64,000 nt of DNA from Protopterus annectens (lineage: Eukaryota; Chordata; Ceratodontiformes; Protopteridae), in NCBI RefSeq assembly GCF_019279795.1, contig NC_056743.1, forward strand, positions 631,863,493 through 631,927,492, given 5' to 3'. Positions 1 through 10,177 of this stretch are shown piece after piece; the first letter of the stretch is position 1; the number at the start of each line of letters is the position of its first letter. Below the pieces are notes generated by a model that was not told where the DNA came from, searched no databases, and was given only the letters and a program-made list of their open reading frames with translations. A program made the position numbers and the translations under genes.

Positions 1-1189
1 TTTTTCCAGTGTACTGAGTAAACCTGTTAATACTTGCTTCATTTGTTTAAATACATAATTTGCATAAAGCATCTTATGTTGCCATGTATATATGGTTTGA
101 CACTGGAACGTAAACTCTTACCAGTCACATTTGCAAAGTTTAATAACAGGCTTCCACTTTTCTAGCCTTACTAAACATATAGGTGCATGCAGTTAGCTTG
201 GGAAGCTTAAATTGCTACTCGTTCATGTCCTATCACTTTACCAATCAAAATGCAAAAAAAATCCTGCAAAAATAAAACACCACTCAGTTTGCTAAGCCAC
301 TCACTGCAACAGATTGTGTTACTGTTCAAAGTACCTGACAGGTAACATATGGGTAACATATGACTACTTGTATCAATCACATATTTTGTCAATGCATTGA
401 CCATTTTGTGACCTGCAACTTCTGATTAGCAGCAGTTCTACACATTTTTATTAACTATGAGTTAATATTTTGTATCTTTTTTTTTTTGCTGTACTATCAC
501 CTTTGCACAGAACTGTTACCAGTCAAAAACTCTGTTCCTCATTTAAAAGAAACACACTCCTAAATGATTCACTGATGCTCATGGTAGATAGAGGGCCTTC
601 AAGTGGCTTGCAGTTTCAAATGACAAGAGATTAGGATAATGTTGCTAAGTGAGAGCAGTTCATCTGTGGCACCTGCCAGTCAGTGTGATTCCAATTACTG
701 GGGTTTGCCTGATCTCTCATACTCAGTCATTACAATTATGGCCATGTAATAGATAATAGCAAACTATCATTTGTATCTACCATGCTATGACATGCCTGAA
801 ACTGGCAAAGGAACAGTTAGAGAGCATTCACTGATATGCTGATGCAGAATTTAGAACAGTAAACAGCAAAACATTCAGATTCCTAGAGCTAACAGAAAAA
901 AAAAACGAATTTTAAAATTGCCAGAAAAAATAGTCCCTTGACTTTTACACAAGTAGGTAGTCAGTTAATTAGTTTATTCATAGGTAAATATTTTAAAACT
1001 ATTTACTTGAAGAAATGCATAAGTCAAAGTTTACTTTGCAGGATTAGATTTTCGTTCATCTCTCTGTTTCTTGAACTATTTAATATGCCTGTCTCTAGTA
1101 ACATTGAAAGCTAACTAATTATTGGAAGCCACTAATAATTTAAACATATCACTGTTTAGCAAATTAGGAATTTATTTATTAAGCACAGT
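1..1189. other. AT-rich flank with no gene recognised
   Basis: AT-rich sequence with short A and T runs. It has no ORF with recognisable domains and no clear terminal or tandem repeat. It is the pre-insertion flank of the RTE-like LINE that begins next to the duplication at 1190-1199. Confidence 0.6.
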
Positions 1190-1199
1190 ATATGACTAT
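1190..1199. repeat. Left target-site duplication of the RTE-like LINE
   Basis: ATATGACTAT occurs here and again at 7723-7732, directly after the LINE's GATGATG tail. The two 10-mers bracket the LINE and everything nested in it. Confidence 0.8.
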
Positions 1200-1698
1200 A
1201 AAGAGGTTGGCAAAGAAGAAGTGGGATTGTCAGAGAGATAAAGAAAGTAGACAGGAGTATAAGGAGATAAGGTGCATGGCAAAGAGAGAGGTGGTGAAGG
1301 CTAAGGATAAGGCATATGAAGAGTTGTATGAAAGGTTGGACACTAAGGAGGGAGAAAAGGACCTGTACCGATTGGCTAGACAGAGGGACCGAGCTAGTAA
1401 AGATGTGCAGCAGATAAGGGTGATAAAGGATAATGAGGGAAACATACTCACAAGCGAGGAGAGTGTGTTGAGGAGATGGAAAGAGTACTTTGAGGGGGTT
1501 GATGAATGAAGAGAATGAGAGGGAGAGAAGGTTAGATGATGTAGGGATAGTGAATCATGAAGTACAATGGATTAGCAATGAGGAAGTAAGGATAGCTATG
1601 AAGAGAATGAAGAATGGAAAGGCTGCTGGCCCAGATGACATACCTGTGGAAGCATGGAGGTGTTTAGGTGAAATGGCATTGGAGTTTTTAACCAGATT
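1200..1698 (+). pseudogene. RTE-like LINE ORF, linker and start of RT
   Basis: Encodes the charged linker before the reverse transcriptase, including DLYRLARQRDR, VLRRWKEYFEG and then RMKNGKAAGPDDIPVE, the first RT block that binds template and substrate. A frameshift near 1490-1505 moves the reading from one frame (to the stop at 1507-1509) to the next. The protein ends at EFLTRL, where the Penelope composite interrupts it, and continues as LFNEILESEKMPEEW from 6368. The endonuclease expected upstream is absent, so the copy was 5'-truncated when it inserted. It is not functional. Confidence 0.85.
1685..1698. repeat. Left 14-bp target duplication of the PLE composite
   Basis: TTTTTAACCAGATT is identical to 6357-6370. 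Removing one copy together with 1699-6356 restores the LINE reading E-F-L-T-R-L-F-N-E. Confidence 0.9.
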
Positions 1699-1811
1699 AA
1701 ATCCAACTAGTCCAATAAGAGAAGGAATGACCAAGCGACATAAAACTTTATGCTAAAGCATAAGAAAAGAACAACTGCAGCATAGAAAATCAAAAACACT
1801 GTGTTTATTCA

Positions 1812-1853
1812 CGAGGTAAGCGCTTTCACAATACTTGCTTCATCAGACCTATA
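1812..1853 (-). ncRNA. Hammerhead ribozyme-like motif in PLE arm 1
   Basis: On the minus strand the order is AGGU (stem I), CUGAUGA core, a small stem II (CAA/UUG with outer A-U and a bulged G), the GAAA core, the palindrome AGCGCU as a loopless stem III, U as the cleavage-site base, and ACCU closing stem I. All classical core bases are present. PLE pseudo-LTRs are known to carry type I hammerheads with very short stem III that work as dimers. Activity is inferred, not shown. Confidence 0.65.
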
Positions 1854-2057
1854 ATACACAGAATAACAGTTAGGTCTATATATGTCAATTCAAAAATCAA
1901 ATGAACCAATCACAAACAAGAAGCAATCAAGGACATAATCAACTAAAACTACAAGCTACAAATCTCTATAAAACAATAACTCTATACAATGTATAAAATA
2001 TTTATTAAATAATAAAAAATATAAATGTAATAAAAAAATGTTAATTTAATTATTAGT

Positions 2058-2387
2058 TTATTTAGGAACCCTTCTCTTCTCCAATAGGGGCTTAATGCTG
2101 GCCCGTTCATTAAGCCCCTTACCTTTGTCAGCTCTAAGTCTAATCATCCAGTTATTCTCTTTAAACGCAGTATGATTCCTAATGTCCCCCTGTCTAATAG
2201 TTGGTGTTACAACATCAATGACTCTAAATGTAAAAGTGTGTTCTAAGCCACATTTCTTAACATGCTTAGAAAGGGCACTATGATCAGTTCCTTTACGTAT
2301 GTGGTAAATATGTTCCCTCATACGCTCTCTAAGTGATCTGTTCGTTTTTCCAACATAAAACGAGGAACAGAGCTCACATTCACAGTA
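2058..2387 (-). pseudogene. PLE GIY-YIG endonuclease C-terminus (family 1)
   Basis: The minus-strand reading runs from a Cys-rich stretch (CECELCSS) into FYVGKTNRSLRERMREHIYH, then SALSKHVKKC. This matches the GIY-YIG nuclease that ends Penelope proteins, with the YVGKT block, a catalytic-type Arg and the downstream H-rich helix. The C-terminus ends at KRRVPK with the stop at 2058-2060. The reverse transcriptase and the first GIY strand are missing because the arm stops at about 2387. This domain nicks the chromosome to prime reverse transcription. Confidence 0.75.
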
Positions 2388-3560
2388 TCAAGGATCAGAT
2401 TGTCCCCAAAGGTTTGAGACACTGTATTTATCCCACGGGCCTGATTGAGGGCTCACAGTTCCATAAGGAGCTAGTTGAGCTCTTTAATAGACAAGGCTTG
2501 GAGCTTTTGGGCCTAATGATTAAGCACTACCAAAGTATGATCAACCAACTAACTGAGGAAACGTGGACATTGGAGAACAGTATTAAAATGGATAGGTTGT
2601 TTTACCAGTACCAGTATGATTATAATAGAACTTTCATTACCATTGCCCAACAGTTGGAGAAATTGAAGGTTGGAAAGCTTAACAAACTACAGAGGGACTT
2701 AAAAGCATACAAGGGAGGTTATGCTTACCGTAAACCACCCATTTCACAACAGCTTTCTGATGGGGGAAAGCGACTGTTACCTGCACACAACCAGGGCTTC
2801 CACCAAGGTGAAGGATCAGATGTGAGGCCTTCTGGGAGGGATGACCCTTCTGTGGACTTTGACGAGCCTAATAGCTCTAACTTCATTAACCAGACTATGG
2901 CCCTTGGTGATACTGAGGGGGTTAATGTGAGTACGAACCACCCAATGACACGACCGGGATACGATGGTAATTCCAACCAGGAGAATCAATGGGAACAAAC
3001 TGGGTATAAGCAACAACAACAACAAAAAAAAAACTACAGAGGGGAGGGGGAACGGGGGGAGCAACTGGACTGTGAACTCTTACTATCAACCAATAAGGAG
3101 GTACAACACTCGCAGCAACATGAACTAGGTTCTGCTCCTTACAAACTGATTCTGAACAAAGAGGGTGACTTCAAGATTTTTAACTATACTGACTTTTATA
3201 TTGAGCCTGAATTGGTTGAATTATTGGTAAAAGGGTTCACTTTTGTCCCTACGGGGAGATGTGACCTTTCCAAATTACTTACTGACTTTAAGCTCTTTAT
3301 CCGTAAACTCAACTTGACTGTTTTGATGGGTGATTCCTCCTTTAGTAACAACGAATTGAGGGTGGCTAGTACTTATAACCCACCAGTACACCCCACTATA
3401 GGGTTATTTGAGTTTTTATGTGAACATGAGCTTAGGTCAGTGATTCAAAATTACAACCAACAAAGGAAGGAGGGTAACACCACACACCATGAGAGGCAAC
3501 TTTTGAGAGCTTTTTGTAAACGTCCGATTAGAACAATGAAGCCAGACAAAGGAGGGGCTT
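2388..3560 (+). pseudogene. PLE N-terminal region (family 2)
   Basis: Starts without a Met at IKDQIVPKGLRH and matches, segment by segment, the N-terminal protein of the minus-strand PLE: PTGLIEGSQFHKEL versus PTGLFCDSDFYKEL, RQGLELLG versus NQGLQLLN, then YQYDYNRTF versus YRYDYTRIF. A low-complexity Gln/Lys/Gly-rich stretch around 2995-3060 separates this from the conserved pre-RT block (FVPTGRCDLSKLL, FIRKLNLTVL, KPDKGG). The frame is lost at KPDKGG (about 3558); the next frame picks up there. No enzymatic role is known for this part; it is probably RNA binding. Confidence 0.75.
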
Positions 3561-3561
3561 A

Positions 3562-4518
3562 GTGGTGATGCATAGGGATGATTACACAAATAGGATATTA
3601 ATACTGCTGGAGAAGGATACCTATGAGGAAGTGAGTATTAACCAAATGAACAGTGCACATAACAGGATTAAGATGTTCTTAGGTGATTTATTTATAGATG
3701 TGCTAACAGATAGTCAGATAAATCACTACCTCACCATGTTGGCCCCAAGAATTCCCCAACTATTTGGAATACCTAAGATTCATAAGAACTTGTTGGACCC
3801 CTCGTTTAGAGCACTGGTGGATGGGAGACAGTCCATCACCTATCCTTGTGCAAAGGAAGCAGACACAATCTTGAAGAAGTACTTAGGAGGTGAAAAGCAA
3901 ATCTGTAAAGACTCGTGGTCCTTTTTGGAAGAAATTAACCTTGTATTATTCAATAAGGAAAGTAACTTTCTTACAGTAGATGTCTGCGACTTGTACTCAA
4001 GTATACCACACCAGACGGGGGTAGAATGGGTGGTGGAGTTCATGAGGTCAAAGGGGGCCCCTGAGGACGAAGTCCTTTTAATTGAGCAACTGTTGGACAT
4101 CACCTTACAAAACAACTATTTACAATTTAACAACAAACTCTTTCTTCAAAAGATCGGAGTGGCTATGGGCTCCCCGGTAGGGGCTAGTTTTGCTAACATG
4201 GTGATGGCCTATTGGGAAACCAATTTTGTGTTTCCTAATGTGCTGTTTGGGGTGGTGAGGGTCTACAAGAGGTTTTTGGATGACATTTTTATAATGTTGG
4301 AAGGTGGAAAACTTATAGCAGATGAACTAGTGACCTTTTTAAATCAATCAACTACTTTCCTTAGGTTTACTCAGAGCTTTCAGGAACATAGGATTAACTT
4401 TTTGGATATTGATTTATATAAGGATGTTCTCAACAGGAGATACACTGCTAGGATCTATAGGAAAAACACATTTTCAAACTCATTTTTACATTTCACCAGT
4501 GACCATCCGTTGCACTAG
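3562..4518 (+). pseudogene. PLE reverse transcriptase (family 2)
   Basis: Penelope-type RT. FGIPKIHK lies at residues 68-75 of this segment. Motif A, FLTVDVCDLYSSIPH, has Asp140 and Asp143. Motif B is AMGSPVGASFANM near 201-213. Motif C is FLDDIF with Asp240-Asp241. The catalytic aspartates are intact. The segment begins after a frameshift at 3560 and ends at a TAG at 4516-4518, where the related element has Gln, so a C-to-T change is likely. The reading resumes in frame at 4519. The enzyme would prime DNA synthesis at a nick made by the GIY-YIG domain. Confidence 0.88.
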
Positions 4519-4527
4519 AAAAAGTCT

Positions 4528-5379
4528 GTGGTCAAGGGTCAGCTTGTGCGAGCTGCAAGGATGATCACTACTGAGGATGAGTTTGAAATAGAATGTAAAC
4601 TCTTGTACAATATGAATATGTTTTTGCACAGGGGCTATCCAGAGAACTTCCTAGGTTGTATCCTGAAGGAAGTAAGAAGGAAGCTTTTAACAGGTTTTTA
4701 TAAACCAATTTTGAATCAACCTATAGTAAGAACTGTGAGCCTGGGTCCTACTGAATTAATGCTTACTGACCAGGAACCAACAGGGTCAATGTGGCACAGT
4801 TTAGGGAAGGGGAGTATAGAGGTGAAACAAACTAAGGATAACAACAATTATCTACTGGCCTTTACTTTTACTTATACCCCGGTAGCTTATGACATACAGA
4901 AAGTGATTAGAAAAGTTTGGTTTTATTTGTCTTTGAACAAGGATATTTTTGCTATAATAGGGGAGAACCCTATTATTAGTTTTAAACGGGGTTCCAATTT
5001 GAAACAGATTTTAGAAAAGGGTTATAGAAGTAAAGAGAAAACAGTGGGGTGTACCCGAAAATGCGGGTCTTGTAAACAATGTGTCTACATCGATTGTGAG
5101 AATAAATTCAGGGTAAGGAATGAAACTTTTTACATTAAAGGGACTTATAATTGTGACACCAGGAGTGTTGTCTACTTGGCTGAATGCCAGGGATGTAAAG
5201 CTTTTTACGTCAGGAAGACCGATCGTAAGCTGAAAGACCGTATTTATGAGCATAATTATGCTATTAATAGGAAGAATCTTAACAATGCATTAGCCCACCA
5301 CTGTGAATTGCATATAAGCCATTCATTTAAGTTTAAGATTATATCACAACTAGACCCAGTTATGAAGGGAAGGTTTTGA
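4528..5379 (+). pseudogene. PLE thumb, Cys motif and GIY-YIG nuclease (family 2)
   Basis: Continues the RT reading after the TAG at 4516. It holds the RT thumb and linker (VKGQLVRAARM), a Cys cluster (CTRKCGSCKQC, about residues 175-185) that probably binds zinc, and the GIY-YIG nuclease VVYLAECQGCKAFYVRKTDRKLKDRIYEH. The related element has FYVGK; here the conserved Gly is Arg, which should impair the nuclease. A stop at 5377 is followed by readable C-terminal remnants (LLKLTLERSELNW) to about 5460, with another stop where the relative has Gln. Confidence 0.82.
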
Positions 5380-6164
5380 GCCCCGGACAGTTTGCTCAAG
5401 TTGACACTAGAAAGGAGCGAACTCAACTGGTAACTCAGATTGGATGTGTGTATGGAACCAGGATTAAATTAAGCTTGTTCGATTGCCTGTATACTAAAAT
5501 TAAGGAATTTATGTAGATAACTTTAATAACTAATTAATAGAAACTCATAACGTCTACTATTTATTTTTTATCCAATACACCCCCCCCCCCTACACTCCCT
5601 CTAAATTGAGCTTGTTTAATCGCTTGTAATCCGTAGTGGGGTTAGGTGTATAGGTACTAAAACCAAACCAGAAGAACCCTATCATATTATAATTGTACAA
5701 AACTTTCTGCAATGTTTTTCTGTGTACAACCAATGCATTGTTTTCCCTCAGGTATTTATTACTTTTCCGGGGGTTTGGGGTTGGTTTTGTTTCTGTAATA
5801 TTAAACATTTTAAAAAAGGAAATATAGGGGTATTGTGCAAGAGGAGGTAGACTGGTCTGACATGTAATACACAATAATTAAGATAATAGGGTATTTTTTG
5901 TGGGGTCAGGCAACTCAACAAAAGTTTATGGTATAAGGTTGACGTAGTTTGGAATAATTGAACAAGGTGAGTGTGTGCATATTAGTTATTATTGTTTTGG
6001 AGCACACCATTTATTTATTTATTTATTTACTAGCTACCACTTACTTTTAGAACTAGAAGTAGTTCTGCTTTAAACTGAGCTACATTTACAAAGGGAACTA
6101 AGTTGCTATTCTGATTGGTTCATTTTAAGGAGGAAGTATTTAAAATTGAACTGAGTCTTATGAA
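5380..6164 (+). other. PLE family 2 3' UTR
   Basis: Contains C-terminal coding remnants to about 5460, a C10 run near 5580, AT-rich sequence and a (TTTA)n stretch near 6010. No other gene is seen. It belongs to the PLE because it lies inside its target duplication. Confidence 0.6.
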
Positions 6165-6216
6165 AGTTGTCTGAAGAAGTTCGGGTAAAACCCGAATGAA
6201 AAGCGCTTTACGTAAT
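6165..6216 (+). ncRNA. Hammerhead ribozyme-like motif in PLE arm 2
   Basis: CUGAAGA (6171-6177) is followed by a strong stem II (UUCGGGU/ACCCGAA with loop AAA, and the same bulged G seen in arm 1), then GAAA, the palindrome AAGCGCUU, U and ACG. Core bases fit the hammerhead rule CUGANGA...GAAA...UH. Stem I is weak (UGU/ACG only), so activity of this copy is doubtful. Confidence 0.6.
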
Positions 6217-6356
6217 TGTGGTTTCTTTTTCTTTTTGTTTTAAAACTGTTTTAATGGATTCAGTGAATGGAATTATGTTGGCTTGTTTTATGCATTAAAC
6301 GAGTGGAAGCACTATTTTTGGTCCGTTTGGTACTGACTTTTATGGTTGGTTTTCAT

Positions 6357-6370
6357 TTTTTAACCAGATT
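6357..6370. repeat. Right 14-bp target duplication of the PLE composite
   Basis: TTTTTAACCAGATT, identical to 1685-1698. It marks the right edge of the composite insertion. Confidence 0.9.
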
Positions 6371-7697
6371 GTTTAATGAAATCTTAGAAAGTGAGAAGAT
6401 GCCTGAGGAATGGAGAAAAAGTGTTTTGGTACTGATTTTTAAGAATAAGAGTGATGTACAGAGCTGTAGTAACTACAGAGGGATTAAATTGATCAGTCAC
6501 AGCATGAAGTTATGGGAAAGAGTAGTGGAAGCTAGGTTAAGAAGGGAGGGGATGATTAGTGTTCAGCAGTATGGTTTCATGCCAGGAAAGAGCACTACAG
6601 ATGCGATGTTTGCTGTGAGAGTGTTGATGGAGAAGTACAGAGAATGTCAGAAGGAGTTGCACTGTGTTTTTGTAGACTTAGAGAAAGCATATGACAGGGT
6701 GCCTAGAGAGGAGTTGTGGTGTTGTATGAGGAAGTCGGGAGTGTCAGAGAAGTATGTAAGAGTGGTACAGGATATGTAAGAGGATAGTGTGACAGCGGTG
6801 AGGTCTGCGGTGGGAGTGATGGATGCATTTAAGGTGAAGGAGGGATTACATCAAGGATCAGCTCTGAGCCCTTTCTTATATGCAATGGTGATGGACAGGT
6901 TGACATATGAGATCAGACAAGAGTCCCTGTGGACTATGATGTTTGCAGATGACATTGTGATCTGTAGTGAGAGTAGGGAACAGGTGGAGGAGACCCTGGA
7001 AAGATGGATATATGCTCTAGAGAGAAGAGGAATGAAGGTCAGCAGGACTAAGACAGAATATATGTGTGCGAATGAGAGGGAGGATAGAGGAATGGTGAGG
7101 ATGCAAGGAGTAGAGGTGGCGATGGTGGATGAGTTTAAATACTTGGGGTCAATAGTTCAGAGTAATGGTGAGTGTGGAAGAGAGGTGAAGAAGAGAGTAC
7201 AGGCAGGATGGAGTGGGTGGAGAAGAGTGTCAGGAGTGATTTGTGACAGATGAGTACCTGTAAGAGTGAAAGGGAAGGTCTACAAGAGGGTAGTGAGACC
7301 AGCTATGTTATATGGGTTGGAGAGAGTGGCACTGACAAAAAGGCAGGAGTTTGAGCTGGATGTGGCAGAGTTAAAGATGTTAAGATTTGCACCGGGTGTG
7401 ACGAGGTTGGGCAGGATTAGGAATAAGTATATTAGAGGGTCAGCCCAGGTTGGAAGGTTTGGAGACAAAGCCAGAGAGGCAAGATTATGTTGGTTTGGAC
7501 ATGTGCTGAGGAGGGATGCTGAGTATATTGGGAAAAAGATGCTAAGGATGAAGCTACCAGGTGACAGGAAAAGAGGAAGGCCTAAGATAAGGTTTATGGA
7601 TGTGGTAAGAGAGGACATGCAGGTGGTTGGTGTGACAGAGCAAGATGCAGAGGACAGGAAGAAATGGAAACAGGTGATCCGCTGTGGTGACCCCTAA
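6371..7697 (+). pseudogene. RTE-like LINE ORF, RT core to C-terminus
   Basis: Continues the RT broken at 1698: CSNYRGIKLISHSMKLWE, QQYGFMPGKSTTDAMFAV, FVDLEKAYDRVPREELW (motif A), LHQGSALSPFLYAMVMD (motif B), MMFADDIVICSES (motif C with both Asp), and the C-terminal block RDAEYIGKKM...KRGRPKIRFMDVVRED, ending IRCGDP and a stop at 7695-7697. Two in-frame nonsense codons, TAA at 6777-6779 and TGA at 7251-7253, interrupt it. The second replaces an Arg and looks like CpG decay. The catalytic residues are still readable. Confidence 0.88.
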
Positions 7698-7722
7698 CAG
7701 GAACAGCCGAAAGAAGATGATG

Positions 7723-7732
7723 ATATGACTAT
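7723..7732. repeat. Right target-site duplication of the RTE-like LINE
   Basis: ATATGACTAT, identical to 1190-1199, directly after the GAT-type tail. Confidence 0.8.
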
Positions 7733-9259
7733 TCATCACCAATCATTGTCAGAAGTCAAACATTTAAGTAGCTATATTTGTGATAAAAATGCAGACGTTT
7801 GTTGTACTTATTTTAAAATCAGGGTTCATATTTTTTTATTTTTATTTTTGGCAAACGTTCCTTTGACCACTCACTGAAAACACCCCTACTGACCAATCCG
7901 ATAACCAGTTATTCACTTTGAGAGAGATCCCTGTGACCCATTATTTCCCCTGGAATAAACCATGAATGCACATGGAGTGGTGCTGTCATCTGTGGGGAAA
8001 AACAACAATTTTTCTTTAAGCCCCAACTCTTGCCTTGAACATGCTCATTAGCCTCCAAGGGAGTGGTATACATTTCAGACTTCTGACATACATCCATGTT
8101 TCTGTTGTTGGTAGGATCAAGTCATCCTGCCTCCTCTTGAAGATAATCCTGTCTGTGTGATGTCAAGTCAACAAAGGGGATTCTACCATTAAACGTTTGT
8201 GTTGGGTGTTCATGATTTTGGTTGCCATGAGGTTGAACTTTTCAGATTATGAATTTCTGTGCAGCTGGAAAGATGTGACAATTTGAGAGAAGCACTTGTT
8301 TGAATTATATTGCAGTTTTGGATCTGATGTCTGGATTCAGTTTGGAATTCAGATGCAGGGTTTGTGGACTACAAGGTTGGACCTGTTAAGCACCAGGGAG
8401 GTGTTTCAGCTGGGCATTTTGATATGAGTTTCTTTTGCCATGTGGTTATGTATGATAGTGGACTTTCCTCTGTAATGGTGGTGACAACTGAAACAGATAG
8501 CATCTTAGAAGAAAACAGAAGCTATTTATGAAAGTGATTTAAAGTTGGTGACAATTTTTTAATACTTAATAAAGTGGATTGCCTTGCATTCTTTTAGTAG
8601 TAAAATCAGATGACATTATCAGTCTAGTATCTGCATAACACAAATCATTGCAATTATTATTTTAAACATCAGCCACATTTTAGAACCACAAAACAGAGTG
8701 AGAAAGGCCCCAAAGATAAAAATAAAAAAAATAATTAAATAGATCTGTCTCAGTTGTTTTAATTAACTGAATAGTATAAATACATTTTTAGCAATATGGT
8801 CATATCATTAACAGTTAAAAACAGACTATAATTTATTTTCATTTTATAAATGACTTGGCCACGATGGGCCCTTTTTCAGAAGAGGCCTGGAAAGAAAAGC
8901 ACTGCATTTACATTTTACAAGATGTCATACAACACAGTACACTGTAAAACAACAAATGTTAAATGCCCTGTGCAAAATACAAACTACAATACAGAAAGAA
9001 AAAGAAAAACAGTAAAGCGATAGATTCTACATATAATATTCCAAAGTTAAATTTCAGTTTTACTGAATAACAATCATAAAGTTAGAAATGTCCATTAGGT
9101 TAAGAGACAGTTGCAACAGATATGTATACTGAATTACTACTAGACAGCAGATTGTTTGCTAAAAAATGTATACGTATGACTAAATTATTGGGCCTTCTAC
9201 TAAAAGCACAGAAGCTTAATTTATGCAAGATAACTAAAAGGACATTACAGAGTACAAAT
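7733..9259. other. Region without recognised genes
   Basis: AT-rich sequence. Short ORFs have no recognisable domain. No tandem or inverted repeat stands out. The end near 8830-9260 may still belong to the LINE A tail on the minus strand. Confidence 0.5.
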
Positions 9260-9401
9260 GGGTAGAAATGTAACAATGTTTAGCCAGTAGAAGAGTGGCA
9301 GGAGCATAGCTTGAAATCCAAAAGGTGGGTCCTATGATTTGCTTTGAAAATTTTGGATTTGTAATTTGTCTTAGGTCTTGTAGGGGAGTATCCAACATTC
9401 G

Positions 9402-9558
9402 CATACATATGTGGAGGACAATACTTCACTAGGTTGTTTATTGTTTGGTATATGGACTTAAAGAGTACCATAGCAATACCATACATATGTGGAGGACAAT
9501 ACTTCACTAGGTTGTTTGTTGTTTGGTATACGGACTTAAAGAGTACCATAGCATTACT
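9402..9558. repeat. 79-bp direct tandem duplication
   Basis: The block starting CATACATATGTGGAGGACAA at 9402 repeats at 9481 with about two differences. It is a simple two-copy duplication inside the LINE A tail. Confidence 0.75.
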
Positions 9559-9789
9559 GTCTTCAGTGCTGAACATTTGTTTACCTGATGAAATATACTT
9601 TGGGCCAGTTTAAGTTTACTGAATTTTTAATAGTTGGTCAATTCCAAATTTAAACTGGCTGAGTTCTAGGTAATGATGGCTTTTAGTTGGAAAGTAGGTG
9701 CCAGATTTTGATATTTTATTATAACATTGCTCCAGTTTTGTTAAAAGGGAGGTGTTGATATTTATGAGTAGGGAAGAGGTGTACGAGAG

Positions 9790-10177
9790 GGTCTATATTA
9801 TAAAGTCAAGCAAACAAAATGTCGACTTACCTTTGATCAAGACCTAAATGTCGAAGCTGCACTTTATCAAATGGCCAAATCATCGTTTTCTTTCCAAGGG
9901 AAAGAAATCGGTTGGCTGTTCTGTTACATCTGCCCTTTTCCAGACTGTAGTGCAATCTCAGAGTTAGTAAATTAAGTTGGGTGGGGGTGTGGGTGTGGGG
10001 GGCAAAGCTCCCCACTTACTAGTGTTTATTTTAATGTGATGTCCGTTGTTGGCCTACCAATTTCTTTCTGTTGAAAGAAATCAATGATTTGGAGTTTTGA
10101 TGAAGTGCAGCTTCGAGATTTAGGTGTCAATCAAAGGTAAGTCGACATTTTGATTGTTTGACTTTGCAATATAGACC
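9790..10177. mobile_element. Foldback/MULE-like element with ~105-bp inverted arms
   Basis: The left arm (9790-9897) starts GGTCTATATT and the right arm (about 10070-10177) ends AATATAGACC. The arms are inverted copies over about 105 bp with scattered mismatches, both containing ATGTCGACTTACCTTTGAT in one orientation or the other. About 170 bp of G-rich spacer lies between. The flanks TGTACGAGAG (9780-9789) and TGTAAGAGAG (10178-10187) look like a 10-bp target duplication with one change. Long inverted repeats and a 9-10-bp duplication fit Mutator-like nonautonomous elements; the superfamily is inferred. Confidence 0.75.

Larger units (their letters stand above)
1699..2387 (-). mobile_element. 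Penelope-like element, inverted 3' arm (family 1)
   Basis: Read on the minus strand, this is the 3' part of a Penelope-like element: the end of a GIY-YIG endonuclease, a 3' UTR, a hammerhead-like motif (1812-1853), and a tail ending at 1699 directly beside the target duplication. Its protein and its hammerhead differ clearly from the plus-strand PLE that starts at about 2388, so it comes from a different family. The junction between the arms lies at about 2385-2390. No second target duplication separates them. Confidence 0.75.
2388..6356 (+). mobile_element. Penelope-like element, plus arm (family 2)
   Basis: A nearly full coding PLE on the plus strand: an N-terminal region, RT, Cys-motif linker, GIY-YIG nuclease, 3' UTR, hammerhead-like motif (6165-6216) and a tail ending beside the right target duplication at 6356. 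The start lacks an initiator and a left pseudo-LTR. The coding region carries several stops and frameshifts, so it is inactive. It aligns along its length with the minus-strand PLE at 30605-35726 but is a different subfamily. Confidence 0.88.
1200..7722 (+). mobile_element. RTE-like LINE, 5'-truncated, split by a Penelope composite
   Basis: This is a plus-strand non-LTR retrotransposon of the RTE-like type common in fish and amphibians. Its reverse-transcriptase reading stops at 1698 and resumes at 6371 without losing a residue once the 14-bp duplication is counted once. The 3' end is GAACAGCCGAAAGAAGATGATG, a short GAT-type tail typical of RTE-like elements. A 10-bp target duplication flanks it. 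The 5' end begins inside the endonuclease-RT linker, so the APE endonuclease is missing. The clade name rests on protein resemblance recalled from the family, not on a search. Confidence 0.82.

Noticed and set aside
2816..3064. Minus-strand ORF with a hydrophobic start over the PLE
   Set aside because: Antisense shadow of the low-complexity Gln/Lys/Gly part of the PLE protein.
7280..7618. Minus-strand 112-residue ORF over the LINE C-terminus
   Set aside because: Antisense shadow; the plus strand carries recognisable LINE motifs.
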